46,627 nt of DNA from Chitinophagales bacterium (lineage in GTDB: Bacteria > Bacteroidota > Bacteroidia > Chitinophagales > JADIYW01): the NCBI GenBank assembly GCA_019694955.1, contig JAIBAX010000034.1, positions 1-46,627 of the forward strand, given 5' to 3'. The position numbers and the translations under genes were made by a program. The notes beneath the pieces are model-generated. The model made no database searches. It was given only the letters and a program-made list of their open reading frames with translations, and was not told the origin of the DNA. This document shows, in pieces, positions 42,726 to 46,627 of this stretch; positions within the stretch are counted from its first letter, which is position 1, and each line of letters opens with the position of its first letter.

Positions 42726-44366
42726 TTATTCTATATTTTCCAATTCATCTGCAAGTTTTGCACATCGTTCTATCTCTTGGAGGAGTGCTTCAAAAATTTC
42801 CATTCTTTCAGGATTGGTTCGAACTTTTTTACTCTTTGTCCGCATAGAGGATTTTTCGACAAATTTTGTGTCAATTTTGCCAAATAAGCTATATATTTTA
42901 AGCTTTTGGCTGGTTCGAAAACCATCAGATTTAGAATATAATAGGTTGTCACTCAAAAGTATCTTTTGAAGTATTTTTCGTTTCTCAGAATTTCCTTGTA
43001 ACCATGTAATATATGGTGATTTAAAGGGTTTGAACGCCTTATCAACCAATGGTTCGAACTTTTTAATATCCAATGGTTCCTTTTTAACAATGTGAGCTTC
43101 TAATACGATTTTCTTATTCTGTAATTTCAATAATTGCTCCTCATATATTTTGATTAATGGACTATTCACGTTAGAAGCTATCATTTTTACTAATCCAACT
43201 ATCTCAATATCAATACTATTTATAAGTTGAATATTCTTTTGTTGTTCTATGGTCTGTATTTTCTCATGACAGGTAATTTCTTTTAAGATAAATAGCTTAA
43301 TAAGCTTCATAACTGTTTCATTAGGGGTAAACGTTCGAATATATTCCAAGAAATGCTCGTGTACACTCCTTTGTGCAATACTTTTTCCTTTAAATTCGCA
43401 TGATGGGGTAGCGCAACGATAATAGGGATGTAATTCACCTGTCCTACTTTTAGACCATGAGGCTGTGAATGGACGATTACAAAATATGCAATTAATAAAT
43501 CCACGTAAAGGAAAATCATGACTAAAATCTTTTCGAGTCCGCTGAGGCAATCTTTTATGTAAGCGTTCCTGTATTTTCTGGTAGATATCGAGGGAAATAA
43601 TTGGTTCGTGAACTCCTTTGGTACGTTGGATATTCCATATGGAATATTCTAGATAACCTGCATAAACAATATTGGAGAGCATATTGCGTGCGGTATGATA
43701 CTTCACCACTTGTCCTTTACACTTATGCTTGTTAGCTGTGATATACTCTGCTACTTCTTTGATATGATAAAACTTCCCCATAGCAAACGCTGTAAAGGCT
43801 TCTTTGATAACAGTGGCATCTTTTGGTTCAATTTCAAGAACATGACCACCATAGACACTACTTTTAACGTATCGATATCCAAGTGGGGGACGAGTGAAGC
43901 AAAAGAGACCACGAGCCATTCTCGCTTTCATTTTTTGGATAGTTTGGCGTTTATTTTGCTGTCGTTCAAGTTCACCTTGTGCCGCAATAATGGTTTCAAT
44001 AAAATTACCCTCTGGCGTTTCCTCAAAGGTAAAATTGAGGCATTCTGGTGTCAAATCACGTATTTGAAACTCAGCCCTTAATTCCCAATGAAACTTAACA
44101 TCACGAGCGAATCGTTTAAGGTCATCAAAAATAACTACATACGGTTGTTGATATTCGTCCACGTATGCTAAAAGCTCTCGCATTGCAGGGCGATTCATAA
44201 AGTCACCACCACCAGAATATGAATCCTTAAAGGTGGCTATAACCTTATATCCTTTTGTTTTGGCATATTCTAAACAACGTTGTTCTTGGCTACCAAGTCC
44301 ACCTCCATCCAGTTGCTGCCTTGAACTGACACGGCAATAAATAAGGGCTTGTGGGGTAATATTCAT
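42726..44366 (-). CDS. Large serine recombinase
   Basis: The 546-residue protein has an N-terminal resolvase domain (1-150) with ALIYCRVSSRQQ, the catalytic Ser at 14, and VIFDDLKRFARD. A recombinase domain follows (PPLGYRYVK ... YHTARNMLSNIVYAGYLEY). The zinc ribbon has Cys pairs in CIFCNRPFTASW and RCATPSCEFKG. A long coiled coil (about 370-460) precedes the basic C-terminus. It cuts and rejoins DNA for integration, excision or inversion. It is the only site-specific recombinase in the window. Large serine recombinases rarely target tRNA genes, so its partner site may differ from the tRNA boundary. Confidence 0.93.
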   Translation of the reverse strand: MNITPQALIYCRVSSRQQLDGGGLGSQEQRCLEYAKTKGYKVIATFKDSYSGGGDFMNRPAMRELLAYVDEYQQPYVVIFDDLKRFARDVKFHWELRAEFQIRDLTPECLNFTFEETPEGNFIETIIAAQGELERQQNKRQTIQKMKARMARGLFCFTRPPLGYRYVKSSVYGGHVLEIEPKDATVIKEAFTAFAMGKFYHIKEVAEYITANKHKCKGQVVKYHTARNMLSNIVYAGYLEYSIWNIQRTKGVHEPIISLDIYQKIQERLHKRLPQRTRKDFSHDFPLRGFINCIFCNRPFTASWSKSRTGELHPYYRCATPSCEFKGKSIAQRSVHEHFLEYIRTFTPNETVMKLIKLFILKEITCHEKIQTIEQQKNIQLINSIDIEIVGLVKMIASNVNSPLIKIYEEQLLKLQNKKIVLEAHIVKKEPLDIKKFEPLVDKAFKPFKSPYITWLQGNSEKRKILQKILLSDNLLYSKSDGFRTSQKLKIYSLFGKIDTKFVEKSSMRTKSKKVRTNPERMEIFEALLQEIERCAKLADELENIE

Positions 44367-44418
44367 ATAGTTTTACATTATTAGGCTGATAATAGATTTA
44401 GTATAACATATCAAAAAA

Positions 44419-44604
44419 TCAAGATTTTTCATCAAAAAGAGATGGATGCTTGTAGTATGCGGCAATCAATGGATAAGAAAAACATTCCAATGCTTCACTA
44501 AGGGAATTGATGTGCTCCTGACTATACCCTAAAGCAAGAAGCCGTTCGGTTTCTTGTTTTATTTGTTGTTCTATTTCTTTTTCATAGCGCAGAAGTTCTT
44601 CCAT
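44419..44604 (-). CDS. Small protein upstream of the recombinase (61 aa)
   Basis: This acidic helical 61-residue protein (MEELLRYEKEIEQQIKQETERLL ... SLFDEKS) precedes the recombinase by 52 bp on the same strand. It is itself preceded by promoter copy B. No family is recognised. A coiled-coil-like N-terminus and its position make it a candidate directionality factor or recombinase partner, but that is inference. Confidence 0.55.
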   Translation of the reverse strand: MEELLRYEKEIEQQIKQETERLLALGYSQEHINSLSEALECFSYPLIAAYYKHPSLFDEKS

Positions 44605-44610
44605 ATCATG

Positions 44611-44653
44611 ACACTACAGGTCATACTCTTTTTCAATAAGTGGGAAAGTTCAT
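44611..44653 (-). promoter_or_regulatory. Element-specific promoter, copy B (61-aa protein and recombinase)
   Basis: On the minus strand ATGAACTTTCCCAC is followed after 23 bases by TAGTGT (44616-44611), a poor -10 match at the conserved position. The predicted start is at the ATG (44604). It is arranged back to back with copy C. Confidence 0.55.
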
Positions 44654-44676
44654 GTAATCCTGTCGGTTACATCTCT

Positions 44677-44718
44677 CTGAAATCTCCCACATATTCATTT
44701 CTACCACTGTTAGATACT
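44677..44718 (+). promoter_or_regulatory. Element-specific promoter, copy C (replication gene)
   Basis: CTGAAATCTCCCAC is followed after 22 bases by GATACT (44713-44718). The ATG of the replication gene is at 44727, eight bases after the box, so the leader would be nearly absent. Copies B and C flank a short dyad (GTAA...TTAC) in the divergent gap. Confidence 0.6.
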
Positions 44719-44726
44719 GTGGTGAT

Positions 44727-45236
44727 ATGTCACTCGATCACACCACACCCGTACCCAATGAATTCTTTGATTGGATTCCATACCTCACACACGCAGAATT
44801 GCGGGTGCTTTTACTCGTGATTCGGCAAACGTATGGTTGGATAGATCCTGCAACAGGGAATCGAAAAATAAAAGACAGGCTTACTTATGACTTCATTATT
44901 AAAAAGACAGGGGTCTATCGGACAATTCTTTCTGAAACAATTCAAAGGTTGGTTGATAAAAAGCTATTACTCGTCACTGACCGACAAAGTATAATCTTAC
45001 CAACTGCGCATGATAGAAAAGGTAAATGGTTTTTATATTTTCAATTCCAACCTGTTCGTATTTCAGAGGTAACCTATTCGGAATTACGAACTGAACCTAT
45101 TCGGGATTCCGAACATAACAAAAGAAATACTCTTAAAAGAAATACTAAACAAAAGAAAACAAACCGCGAAAACATTGAACGCTTAAAAAATCTGAAACAA
45201 CCACTGATTGAAAAACTAATCATGAGAGACGTATAA
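44727..45236 (+). CDS. Replication initiator, winged-helix (phage replisome organiser-like)
   Basis: The 169-residue protein starts MSLDHTTPVPNEFFDWIPYLTHAELRVLLLVIRQTYGW, the pattern of plasmid and phage replication proteins with an N-terminal winged helix (residues 8-90, with TYDFIIKKTGVYRTILSETIQRLVDKKLL). The C-terminal third is Lys/Arg/Asn-rich and possibly disordered. It would bind iterons or the element origin and recruit the host replisome. It is divergent from the recombinase unit and carries promoter copy C. Confidence 0.8.
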   Translation: MSLDHTTPVPNEFFDWIPYLTHAELRVLLLVIRQTYGWIDPATGNRKIKDRLTYDFIIKKTGVYRTILSETIQRLVDKKLLLVTDRQSIILPTAHDRKGKWFLYFQFQPVRISEVTYSELRTEPIRDSEHNKRNTLKRNTKQKKTNRENIERLKNLKQPLIEKLIMRDV

Positions 45237-45258
45237 AAAAGCCACACGTTTCGGTAAA

Positions 45259-45282
45259 GCGATGAATGTAAAACATTCACGC
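45259..45282. repeat. Hairpin downstream of the replication gene
   Basis: GCG-A-TGAATGT and ACATTCA-CGC form a ten-base-pair stem with one bulged A and loop AAA. A T run (CTTTTTAG) follows 14 bases later. It may be a weak terminator for the replication gene or part of an origin. Confidence 0.5.
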
Positions 45283-45312
45283 ACCCACGGATGACTTTTT
45301 AGACAGGTTGTT

Positions 45313-45355
45313 ATGAATTTTCCCACTTATTGGAATCACTATTATTTTTTATCAT
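45313..45355 (+). promoter_or_regulatory. Element-specific promoter, copy D (XRE/RuvC-like operon)
   Basis: ATGAATTTTCCCAC is followed after 23 bases by TATCAT (45350-45355). The predicted leader is about 49 bases. Together with copy B it forms a near-identical inverted pair (21 of 23 bases) around the replication gene. Confidence 0.65.
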
Positions 45356-45410
45356 ACTGTTACTCAATGCTCACAGATGAGTATGAGATAATTTTTATCA
45401 GGTAATAAAA

Positions 45411-45755
45411 ATGTTATGTATGAAACACGATATATCTACCTATCGAAAACAATCGATATTCTCGCAACAAGATATTGCCGACATGATTGGCACCTATGAT
45501 GCGATACAAATATCACGATATGAATTAAGCAACATAAACCCACAAATGGAATTGGTCTTGTTGTATCATTTACTTTACAAGAAATCTCTCGCACAGTTTT
45601 TCCCAGCGCACATAAATTCACTTAAGGCCCGCCTTCGTCTGCGTATTCCGAATATTATTAACGAATGGAAATGTGTTAAACAAAATGATGCGATCAAGAG
45701 AAAGATTGAATGTTTAGAGCACTTTTTATCAGAACTTAATCAGCCTACGCCATGA
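45411..45755 (+). CDS. XRE-family helix-turn-helix protein (114 aa)
   Basis: The 114-residue protein has an N-terminal HTH (ISTYRKQSIFSQQDIADMIG, DAIQISRYELSNINPQMELVLLYHLLYKKSLAQFFP). A C-terminal helical part follows (LRLRIPNIINEWKCVKQ, KRKIECLEHFLSEL) that may dimerise. An ATG at 45420 is an alternative start. It overlaps the next gene by four bases (ATGA). As the regulator encoded in the block with six shared promoter elements, it is the best candidate to bind them. Confidence 0.8.
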   Translation: MLCMKHDISTYRKQSIFSQQDIADMIGTYDAIQISRYELSNINPQMELVLLYHLLYKKSLAQFFPAHINSLKARLRLRIPNIINEWKCVKQNDAIKRKIECLEHFLSELNQPTP

Positions 45756-46258
45756 TTGACTCAACCTTTGTATCTTCGGATCGCACCCTTGCTATATTTC
45801 CACACGGTAAAGGATTTGGCTATGCGTTTTTTGTTGAACCACTCGAACCAAAACACACAGGCATTGTAACCATTAAACCCATTGATAACAACCGATGTCT
45901 GCGACGTATTGATGCGATGATAGAAACCTATCAACCAACCTTAATTTTACTACCAACACCAAATGGTAAACGCAATCGCAAGCGCAAACGAGTACAAGCA
46001 TTGCTTGATGATATTACACGCCTGGCTAAACAAGTAAATATACCAGTAAAGACCTATTACCGAGAACAAATCCGTATGGTATTTGAACAGTTTGAAGCAC
46101 GTACTAAACTAGAAATAGCGGAAAAGATTTGTTTGTGGATGGAAGACCTCGAAAAATATCAACCAATCCATCGTAAACGCTATATGCCAGAAGACTATAA
46201 CCAAAGTATGTTTGATGCGATTAGTTTATTTATTACTCACATACATATAACGCAATAA
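45752..46258 (+). CDS. RuvC/RNase H-fold-like protein (168 aa)
   Basis: The protein looks like a RuvC-type resolvase or YqgF-like fold: strand TLAIFPHGKGFGYAFF, CLRRIDAMIETYQPTLILLPTP and a final helix with YNQSMFDAISLFIT. The last Asp is in the right place, but the first strand has FPHG where active enzymes have an acidic residue (DPG type). Catalysis is therefore doubtful. A basic stretch GKRNRKRKRVQ (about 71-81) suggests nucleic-acid binding. It is translationally coupled to the XRE gene. Confidence 0.6.
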   Translation: MIDSTFVSSDRTLAIFPHGKGFGYAFFVEPLEPKHTGIVTIKPIDNNRCLRRIDAMIETYQPTLILLPTPNGKRNRKRKRVQALLDDITRLAKQVNIPVKTYYREQIRMVFEQFEARTKLEIAEKICLWMEDLEKYQPIHRKRYMPEDYNQSMFDAISLFITHIHITQ

Positions 46259-46265
46259 CCATTTT

Positions 46266-46289
46266 AAAAGACACATAATCGTGTCTTTT
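46266..46289 (+). terminator. Rho-independent terminator of the XRE/RuvC-like operon
   Basis: AAAAGACAC and GTGTCTTTT form a perfect 9-bp stem with loop ATAATC, seven bases after the stop codon. Because the stem is AT-rich at its base it can act in either direction. Confidence 0.85.
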
Positions 46290-46332
46290 ATGATTTTTCC
46301 CCCTTATCTCATCCTTTCATTTAACATATACT
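46290..46332 (+). promoter_or_regulatory. Element-specific promoter, copy E (RadC-like gene)
   Basis: ATGATTTTTCCCCC is followed after 23 bases by TATACT (46327-46332). The predicted leader is about 27 bases to the ATG at 46366. The core has C in place of A compared with copies A-D. Confidence 0.6.
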
Positions 46333-46365
46333 CCCCCAAACATTGTTCATTTAAAACTAAACACT

Positions 46366-46627
46366 ATGCAAAGCAGTACCTTCTTTCAGGTTGCAGAAAT
46401 CAGTCTGTCCTACCATCCATCACCTGTACCTCACAAACTCCGTATTAAAAGTGCAGCCGATGCCGTGTTGTTCTTCCGAGAACACTGGGATGATAACACA
46501 CTCTCACTCTATGAATGCTCAAAACTCATCCTTACCAATCGTGCAGGTATTATCATGGGTCTTGTACATCTCTCTCAAGGGGGTATCACCGGAACCGTTG
46601 TCGACATACACCTTGTCTTAGCCATTG
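46366..46627 (+). CDS. radC: RadC/JAB-domain protein, partial (right edge)
   Basis: Eighty-seven codons are visible from the ATG at 46366 to the window end. The piece has RIKSAADAVLFFREHWD, LYECSKLILTNRAGIIMGL and HLSQGGITGTVVDIHLVLA. These are the signatures of the RadC/JAB metalloprotease-like domain as found on mobile elements, up to just before its metal-binding HPSG-type motif. The RadC name is inherited and its role in repair is doubtful. On elements it is associated with anti-restriction or recombination functions. It has its own element-specific promoter (copy E). Confidence 0.85.
   Translation, partial: MQSSTFFQVAEISLSYHPSPVPHKLRIKSAADAVLFFREHWDDNTLSLYECSKLILTNRAGIIMGLVHLSQGGITGTVVDIHLVLAI

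Larger units (their letters stand above)
28371..46627. mobile_element. Mobilisable/conjugative element next to tRNA-Arg, right end not in window
   Basis: From the tRNA-Arg 3' end to the window edge the gene content changes to that of a mobile element. It carries a relaxase, a MobC-like protein, two coupling-type ATPases, a large serine recombinase, a replication initiator, a DUF2958 protein, XRE regulators, an N6-methylase-like protein, a RadC/JAB protein and many unknown cargo genes. No mating-channel genes (VirB4 type) appear in the visible part. The right boundary, the attachment site repeat and any tyrosine integrase must lie outside. The right half also uses promoters unlike those of the host. 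Confidence 0.85.

Noticed and set aside
44628..45335. Inverted repeats around the replication gene read as iterons or recombinase sites
   Set aside because: Related copies occur upstream of other genes with a -10 box at constant spacing, so a promoter/operator role explains them better.
1..46627. CRISPR array, rRNA genes or insertion-sequence transposase
   Set aside because: No regularly spaced repeats, no rRNA-like sequence and no transposase-like protein were found on either strand.

Overview
The window has two parts that meet at a tRNA-Arg gene near 28.3 kb. Positions 1 to about 28.4 kb look like the chromosome of a gliding or secretion-type Bacteroidota, probably near Chitinophagales/Saprospirales. 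The grounds are a type IX secretion (T9SS) PorP/SprF protein, an OmpA-PD40 protein and a gliding-associated C-terminal sorting domain, an RprX/RprY-like two-component pair, the Bacteroidota-type fused 'GlmU family' protein, type B L31, and promoters of the Bacteroidota form (TTTG, about 20 nt, TAnnTTTG). The placement comes from protein families recalled from memory and was not searched.

Host part, left to right. There is a possible prophage remnant (four-helix membrane protein and a CI/LexA-like repressor with operator-like dyads, 0.2-1.9 kb). The RprY/RprX-like pair follows (2.0-4.2 kb). A minus-strand T9SS operon (4.3-12.5 kb) holds a 1637-residue adhesin with 16 Ig/cadherin-like repeats plus its PorP/SprF and OmpA partners. 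Next come a spermidine-synthase-like methyltransferase, a fatty-acid operon (two acyl-CoA dehydrogenases and a FATP-type acyl-CoA synthetase, 13.5-17.8 kb) and an M48 lipoprotein peptidase. A minus-strand operon (19.2-26.4 kb) runs GlmU-like, tpiA, prmA and a 1486-residue exported protein. L31, a YkuK-like protein and ung close the host part. Short palindromic repeats sit between convergent genes.

From 28.4 kb to the right edge lies part of a mobilisable or conjugative element, truncated by the window. A left cargo block (28.5-31.5 kb) carries a helix-turn-helix protein, several unknown proteins, and a membrane/exported pair sharing a short sequence motif. A long plus-strand operon (31.5-37.1 kb) contains a DUF2958 protein, a membrane/von Willebrand-like fusion, a 56-residue membrane peptide, a VirD4/TraG-like coupling ATPase, a ribbon-helix-helix MobC-like protein and a relaxase. 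Then come an XRE repressor, a lipoprotein with two small membrane proteins, and a second cargo pair that includes a membrane-anchored HEPN-like protein. The right block (40.3-46.6 kb) has an N6-methylase-like protein, a second coupling ATPase, a large serine recombinase, a replication initiator, an XRE protein, a RuvC-like protein and the start of a RadC/JAB protein.

The most interesting signal is in the right block. Six transcription units each have a TGAAnnTTCCCnC-type element upstream, followed at a fixed distance by a TATCAT/TATACT-type -10 box. This looks like a coordinately controlled regulon with promoters unlike those of the Bacteroidota host. No CRISPR array, rRNA or transposase was seen.
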